Shown piece by piece: positions 23,964 through 33,133 of a DNA stretch of 64,000 nucleotides (position 1 is its first letter; the number at the start of each line of letters is the position of its first letter). Below the pieces are notes generated by a model. That model had not been told where the DNA came from. It was given only the letters and a program-made list of their open reading frames with translations, and did no database searches. Position numbers and translations under genes: made by a program. This DNA is from a virus, in IMG/VR virus record IMGVR_UViG_3300032294_003343, positions 1 to 64,000 of that record; one strand, written 5' to 3'.

Positions 23964-26900
23964 ATGTCCCACGCTTTCATTTGGTCTGAAGTAAACGCTG
24001 ATAATTCACAATCTGAAATCTCAAGAGAAATTTCAAGTGCTGGATTTGGTACTAACATATCTGGCACTTGGAATAAAAAGTTATTCAGATTAAAATGGAT
24101 CAACACTAATGTCGATGATATTAGACTTTGGATTGATAATGAGTTTGCGGACATTTATACAAACCAACATTACCCAATTATAAAAAATACAGATAATATA
24201 AAGCTTTTGCAAGACTTAGGCTTTGATATAAGATTTACTTTATTTGATTCTTTTATTATCAATAAATTAAATGCAGACGTAGCCACATCAACAAATTTAT
24301 CTGCAGCTTCAATTGGTGGAACAAGTGTCATTTTTGCACCAACTTATGTAGATGGTGTAAAACTTGACAGTAATAAAATTGTTTTAGTTAAATCACAAAC
24401 TTCTGCATTCCAAAACGGTCTATATAGAGTTTCTTCTCAAGTTGGCAGTGGAACTATCGGAGCTATTGTTGCAGAGGATATTCTAACTGCTGGACGTGTT
24501 GCATCTGTAGGCAGCTCATCATTTTATTTGTATAGTCCTTATTTGAATCCTTATGAAACAGCTTCGGCTGGTTCAACTGAATTTATATGGGTCGATAGAA
24601 CAAATAGATATGCTTTAGTACCTGTGCAATGTGCTACTTCTTCAAATTTACAGCAATCATCAACTGGTTTAACTAGTTCGTCAGTTGTGATAGACAATTT
24701 CATCTTGTCAACAAATGACAGAGTGTTAGTGAAAGATCAAACAACCAAATCTCAAAACGGTATATACTACGTCTCTAGTTTGACAAGGCCAAATTCATCT
24801 TCGCTTTTTAACCCTTACACAAGCACTGATCCCGCTGATGATTATTGGAAAACAGCAATAAATTATATAAATGCAAATGTTCCTGTAAATGTTCAATATA
24901 TAAATGCTGGTGTTGCTAAAAGTGGTGGTTATTTTAGATTTTATTCTGCAATAGGATTGACTGGTGGTATAGCATCTACTGCTACGATGAAATGGTCCGA
25001 TGCAACATACAATTATGGCAACACAAACGTTGATTATTATTATGAGATAACATCAGGAAGCGCAATTGGATTTAGCTACGACTTTGGTTCTAACACTGGA
25101 ACCTTAACAAGTACGCCAAGAACAATCACAAATTATTCGGGTGTAGCTACTACTCTGTCTAATTCAAACAGAATTTTAGTAAAACATTATAACCAAAATT
25201 TTAGTGGCATATATTCTGTATCTAATGTTGGATTTGGCAGCACTGGCTATTGGGTAAGAGCATCAGACTTTGATACCACTGCAGAAATTAATAATACGGT
25301 AGTATATGCAGCAAATTCTCGCAATTCATTGGGCGGTAATATTTGGTATTTGGGAAAATCTACTACTTATAATTCAAATTTCAAGATGAATTTTGATGGA
25401 ATTATAATCCAAGAAAGATTTTATCCATATACTTATGAACCTGTAACAAACCTGATTGTCAATAATCAAACTGACTTGACTAATGTCAATGAGGTTGATT
25501 TTATCAACTCTGGAATTGCCATTTCACAAAGAGTATTAGTTGCTGGACAAACTACATATCCAGCACAAAATGGAATTTACAAAGTATCTTCAGTTTGTGA
25601 TACTGTTTTTGGATTGGAGTTCTCTACAGATTATTCAGTTCTTAGAGGTAGTGTTGCCACAATCGCTAATGGCAATACGGGTGCTGGTACTACTTATTTC
25701 TTATATGCGCCCGGAAGTTCAACAGCATCAGGATCAGTGGGTGTTACTTGGGTAAATATTACAAATCAAAACTATCTTTTTGTCACCGCATCAACCACTA
25801 AAGACAAGTTTAGTTCAACATATTTATCCCCTACTGATTTTGATGTTCCAGTGGCTATTGGTACATCGGTATTGGTCAATACCAGTAATGAATTAGTAAA
25901 TGGTGTTTATTCAGTTAGTGCAATTGGAAATTCAACCAAACAAGTATTCAAGTACGATGATAATCTTTCATTATGGACTCAAAACATATTTTCAAATATT
26001 CTGTCTAGTAATGGAAATGGGACTTATGCAATATCACCAAATTTGAAAAAACAAATTTCTGGTATCATGCAAGTTGCTTCTGTTGCTTCAACACATTATG
26101 GCGAAATATTTGTTCCAGAAGTATTATTTCCATCATTTCAAAATTATGAAAATTATTTTAGCTCTGAAGGCAAAGGTAGTTCTATTCTTCAAGAGCTGGA
26201 TTATGATTGGTATGAGCAAGACTATCAAAAATACAATGTAAAAGCTGTTTTATTTGTAAACTCACTTTCTTCACTTCCTACAACATCAGGTACTGCCATT
26301 TCTAGTCTGATTAGAAGCACATCTGGAACTGGTAGAACAATTTTACAAAGTAATGATAGTGTTTTAGTTTTTGTTGGTTCCGGCTATTCTTCCTCTAGTG
26401 TTTCAAATGGTATCTTTAGACCAACATTTACTGGAATAGGTAGCGTTTATTTTACACCTCATGAAGATTTTTATTATAATACAAAATTCACTTTAGGATT
26501 AGATCAAAAATCTTTAGCTTCACCTTATGAAAGACCGACTTTAGTAAAAATTGATTATGGCTACATGGGGGCTGGAACAACTTTCTCATATGATAAAGTT
26601 TATATGCAAGGTGAAGTTGGGATAAGAATAGGCACATTTGCTAGTGATTATGCTTCAACAGATTTAGATAAATATTTACATACTGGATCAGAAGTTTACT
26701 ATCAAGGATCAGAAATAAGACTGAATGCTAATCCTTTAGATTTACCTAAATTCCCAAGAACAGCTCCTATACAACACATATTGGCTGCTGATACAACATT
26801 AGATACTGTCAATCAAGATATATTGATTGTTAGAAGAAATGGCGTTGAATTATTTAGTTTACGTTCAGGCGACGCTGTTCAATACCCATATGAAATAAAT

Positions 26901-29789
26901 GACAGAGTGTTTTATTACTCTGCTAATGAAGATATTTACAATTCAACTGTCAGAAAATCAACAAGTGGAATTTATCAGATTGTTTATATTGATAGTAATT
27001 TCAATTACTACTTAAGAAAAGTAAAATATAATTCTGTAATTGGACATTTAGATCATGCAAAAAATCTAATCAATCATTCTTCATCATTTGGTAATACAAT
27101 TTATTTAGCAAGACCTGAATCATCAAGTTCTGTGTTTACTTGGTCTACATCAAACTATCCTGACTCAATAATGGATGTATATGTGGTTTCTACTGGTGGA
27201 ACCGTGATCAATAAATCGTACAGCACTGATTACACTGTTGACGCTGCAAATGGAAGACTGAATATATCTGGCTCTGGATGGTCTGGTTCCATTTATGCAT
27301 ATTTGTATAGAGATTCTTCTATTCCAAAGTATTATCAAGAGCCAAAGCAGACTTTAAATAGATATTATTATGTACCTCAAGTGCTGAAAGATAAGGCATT
27401 TTTACAATCCCAAGATGTCAAATTATCTGCGACTTGGACTGTAGATACTGAAAATTTTCAAATTGTAAATGTAATTGGGACAGCTACTAGCACTGAAATT
27501 AAATACAACAGAGATAGAAGTTCATGGTTAGCTAGCTATAACTCAAATAAAAATTACTCCTCAAATGCTAATATTGTTTTAGAAAATGACTCTACAACAG
27601 ACTATTTCTTCACCAGTAGATTATCACAGGACGGATTTTATATACAGACTGGACTTGGAAACAGTTCAACATTTAGTGGTAATTTTAACGATCCTGTAAC
27701 GTTAAATCCGATTGGACTATTTTCAGGTGATGTATATCTAGAAAAGGCCTATCAACCATCTGGATTTGCATTAACATCATGGTATTCTGGACTAGGTTTA
27801 TCAACAGATATTAATGTTTTAGTTCTCAAGAATAAAACTACAGCAGACTACTCTGACGTTACAATAGACTCAACATTCGTTAGTTCTTATTATGACGATA
27901 TAAATAGATTGGTAACTCATAATAAAGCTGGTAAACGTGATCAAAAGTTATTTACATTTAAAAGAGCTGAAATTCAAGAAGTTACCTTAAACTACAGTGC
28001 TGCTTTTGGTTCTTCATTATATCCAACAACAGTAAGACTTTCAAATTCTGCTGGATTTGGAACATTTAGTTTGTATTTCAACCCTGCAAGCACAAATATT
28101 AATACATCTGCTAGATCTTGGATTGATGTTAGTACAAGAACAACTTTTGCATCAGCAGTTGGAAATACAGGAAATATTCCAAACTTCAATGATATTACTT
28201 ACATTCCTGTAATAGGTCCTATGGGAGCTCCTACAGGATCTGGCGCAACAGCTTCTTTAGATGGATACACAATTCAAGTTGGAGATAGAATATTAATAAA
28301 ATCTCAAAATGACGATACATTAAATGGTATATACACAGCCGTTCTTAACAATAAATATGTATTGAATAGAACTTCAGATTTAGATGCTACAAGTGAATTA
28401 TATCAATTAGGAAGAGTTGTATTTAACAATAGAACATATGAACTTAATCTTCCTGAAGATTCGTCAGCATATAACTTAGGTGCTTCAGCTTTGAATACTC
28501 CTTTATTTTGGAAGACAATTGGCGCTGAATACACTATTGATGTTGTTGGTCTTGGGCATACTAACTTCTCTAATTTAGGCGCTATTCCTGATAATATAAA
28601 TGGAATTGCAACAACGCAAGGCGACAAAGTTTTATTTATAGGACAAACAACAAGCTCAGAAAATATTGTCGCCAGAATAAATAAAAAAATTGAACCTAAT
28701 TTAGTAAGAGTTGGAAATGGGACATCTACTACTCAATTTCAAATTGCAAGTTTGTTTGTCAATGATGCAAACAGAAATTTAAATTATGAATTATATTTCA
28801 ATCCATCTAATACAACTGTTGGAAGCGATAGCATTCAATGGTTCCAACAAGGATTGCTCTCAAATTTTGCAAATTGTTTATTTGCAAGTACTACTAACTT
28901 AAACCTAAGTTCAAATCTCAATATTCCGGGTTCTCAAAAAGGCGACAGACTATTAGTCAAAAATCAATCTAATCAAACTCAAAATGGAATATATTCAATA
29001 GACGAACTTGTAACTAATTATTTAAATAGGCATGAAGCATTAGATAGTTCATCTGAAATTTCAATAAATAAAAGAGTTTCTGTTTTAAGTGGTATTGCTT
29101 CTAGTGGTATATATGCATTAGTATATGATGAATCAACTACTCCAGCTCTAGATAGTACAAACTTGAATTGGGTTAAGGTAAATACTAATTCTTACTTGAC
29201 TAATACAAAAGTTGCTACTACTTCAGAAATTTCATTGACAAACCCCCCAAGTAAAATTGACGAAGTAATATTGCAAAAATATGACAGAATTTTAGTAAAG
29301 AATCAATCAGATAAAACTACTAATGGTGTTTATGTAGTTTCCTCTATTGGCTCATCAAATGTATGGACAAGATCGACTGATTTAGATACAAGTAGTGAAT
29401 TACTTCCTCAATTATCAATTCAAGTTGGATATGGAACTACTAATGCTGATAAAAACTTCAGAATTAAATTACCAACACCTCGTACTATAACAAATACTCA
29501 AACAACTGCTTACATTTTGGGCACGGATAACATTGATTGGATAGATACAGCGAATTTTCAATTGTATAATTCTTCACCAGATACTTGGCAATCTTTACTG
29601 GCCGGTTACGATAATTCAGTTTATCTTGGTGGAGCTAAATTAGGTATTGATCAAACTGCTAAAAGTAAGAGTTTTGGTATTGCAGTAAAAACACCAAGTT
29701 CTACTGTGCTTGCAACAAACAATATTACAACAAATGGGCAGGTAAGAAATATAAAATTCAAAGTAGAATACATAATAGCAAAGGATTAG
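23964..29789 (+). CDS. Giant repeat tail protein (1941 aa)
   Basis: This protein is built around about nine copies of a D-R-[VI]-L-V-K-x-Q-[TS]-x-x-x-x-N-G-[IV]-Y-x-V module (for example DRVLVKDQTTKSQNGIYYVS), often followed by W-x-R-x-x-D-L-D. This module is widespread in phage tail and baseplate-associated proteins. Between the copies are long beta-rich spacers. The C-terminal ~60 residues (KSKSFGIAVKTPSST and on) differ and may anchor or cap the protein. The N-terminus (MSHAFIWSEVNADNSQSEIS) contains no signal peptide. Initiation context is weak (GGTAG). It stands between phoH and two unknown genes. A role in the tail or as a fibre is inferred from the repeat family; no enzymatic motif is visible. 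Confidence 0.82.
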   Translation: MSHAFIWSEVNADNSQSEISREISSAGFGTNISGTWNKKLFRLKWINTNVDDIRLWIDNEFADIYTNQHYPIIKNTDNIKLLQDLGFDIRFTLFDSFIINKLNADVATSTNLSAASIGGTSVIFAPTYVDGVKLDSNKIVLVKSQTSAFQNGLYRVSSQVGSGTIGAIVAEDILTAGRVASVGSSSFYLYSPYLNPYETASAGSTEFIWVDRTNRYALVPVQCATSSNLQQSSTGLTSSSVVIDNFILSTNDRVLVKDQTTKSQNGIYYVSSLTRPNSSSLFNPYTSTDPADDYWKTAINYINANVPVNVQYINAGVAKSGGYFRFYSAIGLTGGIASTATMKWSDATYNYGNTNVDYYYEITSGSAIGFSYDFGSNTGTLTSTPRTITNYSGVATTLSNSNRILVKHYNQNFSGIYSVSNVGFGSTGYWVRASDFDTTAEINNTVVYAANSRNSLGGNIWYLGKSTTYNSNFKMNFDGIIIQERFYPYTYEPVTNLIVNNQTDLTNVNEVDFINSGIAISQRVLVAGQTTYPAQNGIYKVSSVCDTVFGLEFSTDYSVLRGSVATIANGNTGAGTTYFLYAPGSSTASGSVGVTWVNITNQNYLFVTASTTKDKFSSTYLSPTDFDVPVAIGTSVLVNTSNELVNGVYSVSAIGNSTKQVFKYDDNLSLWTQNIFSNILSSNGNGTYAISPNLKKQISGIMQVASVASTHYGEIFVPEVLFPSFQNYENYFSSEGKGSSILQELDYDWYEQDYQKYNVKAVLFVNSLSSLPTTSGTAISSLIRSTSGTGRTILQSNDSVLVFVGSGYSSSSVSNGIFRPTFTGIGSVYFTPHEDFYYNTKFTLGLDQKSLASPYERPTLVKIDYGYMGAGTTFSYDKVYMQGEVGIRIGTFASDYASTDLDKYLHTGSEVYYQGSEIRLNANPLDLPKFPRTAPIQHILAADTTLDTVNQDILIVRRNGVELFSLRSGDAVQYPYEINDRVFYYSANEDIYNSTVRKSTSGIYQIVYIDSNFNYYLRKVKYNSVIGHLDHAKNLINHSSSFGNTIYLARPESSSSVFTWSTSNYPDSIMDVYVVSTGGTVINKSYSTDYTVDAANGRLNISGSGWSGSIYAYLYRDSSIPKYYQEPKQTLNRYYYVPQVLKDKAFLQSQDVKLSATWTVDTENFQIVNVIGTATSTEIKYNRDRSSWLASYNSNKNYSSNANIVLENDSTTDYFFTSRLSQDGFYIQTGLGNSSTFSGNFNDPVTLNPIGLFSGDVYLEKAYQPSGFALTSWYSGLGLSTDINVLVLKNKTTADYSDVTIDSTFVSSYYDDINRLVTHNKAGKRDQKLFTFKRAEIQEVTLNYSAAFGSSLYPTTVRLSNSAGFGTFSLYFNPASTNINTSARSWIDVSTRTTFASAVGNTGNIPNFNDITYIPVIGPMGAPTGSGATASLDGYTIQVGDRILIKSQNDDTLNGIYTAVLNNKYVLNRTSDLDATSELYQLGRVVFNNRTYELNLPEDSSAYNLGASALNTPLFWKTIGAEYTIDVVGLGHTNFSNLGAIPDNINGIATTQGDKVLFIGQTTSSENIVARINKKIEPNLVRVGNGTSTTQFQIASLFVNDANRNLNYELYFNPSNTTVGSDSIQWFQQGLLSNFANCLFASTTNLNLSSNLNIPGSQKGDRLLVKNQSNQTQNGIYSIDELVTNYLNRHEALDSSSEISINKRVSVLSGIASSGIYALVYDESTTPALDSTNLNWVKVNTNSYLTNTKVATTSEISLTNPPSKIDEVILQKYDRILVKNQSDKTTNGVYVVSSIGSSNVWTRSTDLDTSSELLPQLSIQVGYGTTNADKNFRIKLPTPRTITNTQTTAYILGTDNIDWIDTANFQLYNSSPDTWQSLLAGYDNSVYLGGAKLGIDQTAKSKSFGIAVKTPSSTVLATNNITTNGQVRNIKFKVEYIIAKD

Positions 29790-29852
29790 TAAAGGTATAA
29801 CCCCAGTCTAATTTAAAATATAGTATTAAGAATTTATCAAGAGAGATAAAAT

Positions 29853-30329
29853 ATGCAAAATTTAGAGTCCCAGCTACATACACTTTTAGAAGACATTGCA
29901 CCAGACGTTCACTCCCATGAAGAGCAAGCAAAAATTATTGCCTTAGCTTCTGCAACTATTTCTAAAAAATTTAATGCAAGACGTTTTGCAAAGGCTGACG
30001 GCAGAGTTGTAGAATCACAAATGACAGATGCAATTTTGGTTGCAATGTCTACTTTGTCTTCATGGGATAAAGAGGATGATGAAATTTTTGATGCTAGGGG
30101 ACTTTCTCACTCTCAATTGATAAGAAGAGTTGCTAATACGACAAAACCTAGCTGGGGACAAATGGATATTTTAAATCCTGATGTTATTGAAGATACATTT
30201 TCATTCGAAGAAGATGACGAACCAGACTCTGAAACTAAATTAGAAAATGCGCAACAAACCACAGAAGCCTTTGACACACCAGGTAGAGGCAGACATCGTT
30301 CAGATTTTATTTCAGCTCCAATAAGATAA
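29853..30329 (+). CDS. Unknown acidic-tailed protein (158 aa)
   Basis: AGAGAG precedes the ATG. The first ~100 residues look helical (TLLEDIAPDVHSHEEQAKII, then ALASATISKKFNARRFAKAD), followed by GLSHSQLIRRVANTTKPSWGQ. The C-terminal third is acidic and polar (EEDDEPDSETKLEN) and ends in an Arg-rich tail (PGRGRHRSDFISAPIR). No family is recognised. It is one base from the next gene, with which it probably forms a unit. Such charged, disordered tails are common in phage assembly proteins, but the role is unknown. Confidence 0.68.
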   Translation: MQNLESQLHTLLEDIAPDVHSHEEQAKIIALASATISKKFNARRFAKADGRVVESQMTDAILVAMSTLSSWDKEDDEIFDARGLSHSQLIRRVANTTKPSWGQMDILNPDVIEDTFSFEEDDEPDSETKLENAQQTTEAFDTPGRGRHRSDFISAPIR

Positions 30330-30330
30330 T

Positions 30331-30909
30331 ATGAAATACGTGAAATTAGCTCAAATGCCACCAATGGATCCTATGATGGGTATGGGTATGCCAGCTATGC
30401 CAATGGCTATGCCTGCTGCTGGTCCTGCTCCCTCTGGACAAAAGAACATAACAGTTCCATTAGCTAATTTAGGATTAATTTTAGCTGACTCTGAAATTGA
30501 AAAAAGATTATTAGAACAACTTGAAGATAACGAGCAAGGGATAGCTAATGAAGTTTGGATTCAATATGGTGGGACAGAAGATGGCGGAGTTGATGTAGAA
30601 AAACGTGGAAAAAGAAAAGATTCAAAAGAAGCAACTCCAGAAGAGGTAAAAGCTACCGATAAAACAAGATGGGAAAGACTTCCAGAGGGTCAAAACTTAA
30701 ATGATCTTGAAATCTCATTAGATGATATGGCTAATGCTGTAAAATTCTTATCTTTTGGATTTGCTAAAAACAAAGGCAAAGAACAAGGTGGCGGAGCAGC
30801 CGGTGGTGGAATGCCTGGTATGGCATCAAGAAAACTTGATAATATGGTCAAATTAGCCCAAAATTTGGATTTATTAGGTATGTATAGTGTAGCGGATCGT
30901 ATCTTATAG
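30331..30909 (+). CDS. Unknown protein with K-L-A-Q motifs at both ends (192 aa)
   Basis: The protein opens with MKYVKLAQ, then a Met/Pro/Ala-rich stretch (PPMDPMMGMGMPAMPMAMPA) likely to be disordered. Residues ~40-150 are a compact charged domain (LANLGLILADSEIEKRLLEQ and on; KTRWERLPEGQNLNDLEISL). The last 25 residues repeat the helical module: LDNMVKLAQNLDLLGMYSVA then DRIL, closely matching the N-terminus of the 250-aa protein at 16327. Two K-L-A-Q motifs at opposite ends of one protein are striking. No known family; a virion-associated or scaffolding role would be a guess. A terminator follows. Confidence 0.7.
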   Translation: MKYVKLAQMPPMDPMMGMGMPAMPMAMPAAGPAPSGQKNITVPLANLGLILADSEIEKRLLEQLEDNEQGIANEVWIQYGGTEDGGVDVEKRGKRKDSKEATPEEVKATDKTRWERLPEGQNLNDLEISLDDMANAVKFLSFGFAKNKGKEQGGGAAGGGMPGMASRKLDNMVKLAQNLDLLGMYSVADRIL

Positions 30910-30913
30910 AAAA

Positions 30914-30942
30914 TAGCCAAATTTGCTTGTTTTAGGTATAAT
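30914..30942 (+). promoter_or_regulatory. Promoter of gyrB-gyrA overlapping a terminator
   Basis: TAGCCA (30914-30919), a 17-base spacer and a perfect TATAAT (30937-30942) form a sigma70-like promoter. The -10 box lies within the left arm of the terminator hairpin, so RNA started here (about 30949) lacks most of that arm and would not be stopped by it. Confidence 0.6.
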
Positions 30943-30973
30943 GCTGTGGTAATGTAAATCACAGCATTTTTTT
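30940..30973 (+). terminator. Rho-independent terminator after the 192-aa gene
   Basis: AATGCTGTG (30940-30948) pairs with CACAGCATT (30960-30968), extendable by two pairs inside, and a run of seven T follows at 30967-30973. It should end transcripts arriving from the upstream genes before gyrB. Confidence 0.8.
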
Positions 30974-31006
30974 ATGCCTGTATTCGGAATAAACGAAGGA
31001 AAGCAA

Positions 31007-33133
31007 ATGGCAAATCAATACAACGAAAACTCCATTCAGATTTTGGAGAGCCAGGAAGCAGTACGTACACGTCCTGCTATGTATATTGGTGACACTGGTA
31101 AAAAAGGACTTCACCACCTTGTTTGGGAAATTTTGGACAACTCTGTTGATGAGCACATGGCTGGTCATTGTTCAAAGATTGATGTAATTGTTTCTAAAGA
31201 CAACCGCACTCTTACCGTAATTGATAATGGTCGTGGCATTCCTGTAGCAGTAAAGCAAGAAGATCCTAAAAAACGCTCTACTCTTGAAATCGTACTTACC
31301 GAACTTCACGCTGGTGGAAAGTTTGGTGATGATGGATCTGGATACGAAGCATCTGGTGGACTTCACGGTGTTGGAGCTTCCTGTGTAAACTTCCTTTCAA
31401 TAAATCTTGATGTTGAAGTTTGCCGTGATAAGAAGAAATATCAATTATCTTTTGAGCGAGGTATTCCAGTTTCTTCTGTTAAGGAAGTAGGAACATCTAA
31501 TTCTACTAGTACGAAAATTTCTTTCACTCCTGACTATAATATCTTTGGTCAGTTTGCAGTTGAAGATGCTTTTCGTGAATGCCTTGTTGATGACTTTGAA
31601 ATTGACGAAGTGTTCGCTGAATGTTCTGGCAAGTGGCGTAAAGCTTTAATCAATGGTCCAGTCAACGGCGTCACATTCTATGAAGTATTCAAATCTACAA
31701 ATTTGAGTGAGCAACGCTTAGACATCATTTATAAGATTTGGAACAAGCGCTCTAATGACAATATTCAATTTGATGAAACTGTTCTAGTTCGTCGATTGAA
31801 AGAGACCGCTTATCTTAATGGTGGACTTAAGATTGTTTACAAGAATGAGCACACCGGAACTAAAGAAGAGTTCTACTTTGAAGGTGGAATTGCTGACTAT
31901 GTAAGTTATCTTGCATCTACTCGTTCAAATCCTTATCCATCTAAGCCATTCTATTTTGAGAATAAGTCAGGAAAAGTGAATGTTCAAGTTGCATTCCAAT
32001 ACGCAGAGGATGATGATGAAACAACCTATGCCTATGCAAATAACATTAATACCGCTGATGGTGGCACTCATCTTAGTGGCTTCAAAACATCTATCACAAG
32101 AGTAGTAAATCAATTCTCTCGTTCTTTGGGTGTTATCAAGGAAAAAGAACCTAATTTGACTGGTGAAGATATCCGTGAAGGTATTGTTGCCATCATTTCT
32201 GTTCGTCTTCCACAACCTCAATTTGAAGGACAGACAAAGGGTAAGCTTGGCTCTCCTGAGGTTGAAGGCGTTGTAAATAGACTTTTCTCCGAAGCACTTA
32301 CTGAATATTTTGAGAAGAATCCATCTATCCTCAAGATGATTGCTGAACGTGCTTTACGTGCTGCTCGTGCAAGAGCTGCAGCAAAGAAAGCTTCTGAATC
32401 TATTAAGCGTCAAGGTTTTCTTGGTAAGTCAGGTTCACTCCCAGGTAAATTGTCTGACTGTGATACCGAAGATGTAGCAATTTCAGAATTATTCTTGGTT
32501 GAAGGTGATTCTGCTGCTGGATCTTCAAAGGGTGGGCGCAATCCTATCACTCAAGCAATTCTTCCTATTCGTGGAAAAATCATAAATCCAGAGAAGAATG
32601 AACTTGCTAAACTTCTTGCAAATGAAGAAGTTTCTGCACTTATTTCAGCTATTGGCACTGGAATTCGTGATGATTTCAAGATTGAAGATTTGCGATATGG
32701 CAAGATTATCATTATGACTGACGCAGATGATGATGGCGCTCACATTGCAGCTCTTTTGATGACATTCTTCTATCGTTTCATGCGTCCTCTGGTTTTGAAA
32801 GGTCATTTATATCTTGCAAAACCACCTCTATACCGTGTGACTGTAAAGAATAATCACAATTACATTCATACAGAAGAAGAGCTTAATTCCTATCGTGCTA
32901 AGTATGGTGATAAAATTGATGTAACACGATTCAAGGGATTAGGTGAAATGGATGCTGATGAACTTGGACACACAACTATGGAAATTGGCACACGTCAAAT
33001 AATCAAAATTGGTGTCGAAGATGCAGAAGAAGCTTCAAATATGCTCAGTGTTTTGATGGGCAATGAAGTAGGTCCACGTAAGGCTCATATAATCAAAAAG
33101 TCTTTTGATCGTAGTAAGGAAGTTGAAAACTAA
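31007..33133 (+). CDS. gyrB: DNA gyrase subunit B
   Basis: I start at ATG 31007 (MANQYNENSIQILES), preceded by AAGGAAA, rather than the in-frame ATG at 30974 within the terminator. The ~708-aa protein has the GHKL ATPase (WEILDNSVDEHMAG; DNGRGIPV; GGLHGVGASCVN), the transducer QTK loop (FEGQTKGKLGSPEVEG), the TOPRIM motifs EGDSAAG and DADDDGAHI, and the PIRGK segment of GyrB/ParE proteins. It is about 70 residues longer than B. subtilis GyrB; roughly 50 extra residues (near residues 185-250) lie between ISFTPDYNIF and the FDETVLVRRL segment. With GyrA it should form an ATP-driven type IIA topoisomerase. Its stop overlaps the gyrA start (TAATG). Arginine codons are mostly CGN, unlike the structural genes. 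Confidence 0.95.
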   Translation: MANQYNENSIQILESQEAVRTRPAMYIGDTGKKGLHHLVWEILDNSVDEHMAGHCSKIDVIVSKDNRTLTVIDNGRGIPVAVKQEDPKKRSTLEIVLTELHAGGKFGDDGSGYEASGGLHGVGASCVNFLSINLDVEVCRDKKKYQLSFERGIPVSSVKEVGTSNSTSTKISFTPDYNIFGQFAVEDAFRECLVDDFEIDEVFAECSGKWRKALINGPVNGVTFYEVFKSTNLSEQRLDIIYKIWNKRSNDNIQFDETVLVRRLKETAYLNGGLKIVYKNEHTGTKEEFYFEGGIADYVSYLASTRSNPYPSKPFYFENKSGKVNVQVAFQYAEDDDETTYAYANNINTADGGTHLSGFKTSITRVVNQFSRSLGVIKEKEPNLTGEDIREGIVAIISVRLPQPQFEGQTKGKLGSPEVEGVVNRLFSEALTEYFEKNPSILKMIAERALRAARARAAAKKASESIKRQGFLGKSGSLPGKLSDCDTEDVAISELFLVEGDSAAGSSKGGRNPITQAILPIRGKIINPEKNELAKLLANEEVSALISAIGTGIRDDFKIEDLRYGKIIIMTDADDDGAHIAALLMTFFYRFMRPLVLKGHLYLAKPPLYRVTVKNNHNYIHTEEELNSYRAKYGDKIDVTRFKGLGEMDADELGHTTMEIGTRQIIKIGVEDAEEASNMLSVLMGNEVGPRKAHIIKKSFDRSKEVEN

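Noticed and set aside
30974-31006. Upstream ATG of gyrB
   Set aside because: It starts directly after the terminator T-run without a ribosome binding site; AAGGAAA precedes ATG 31007, and homology begins there.
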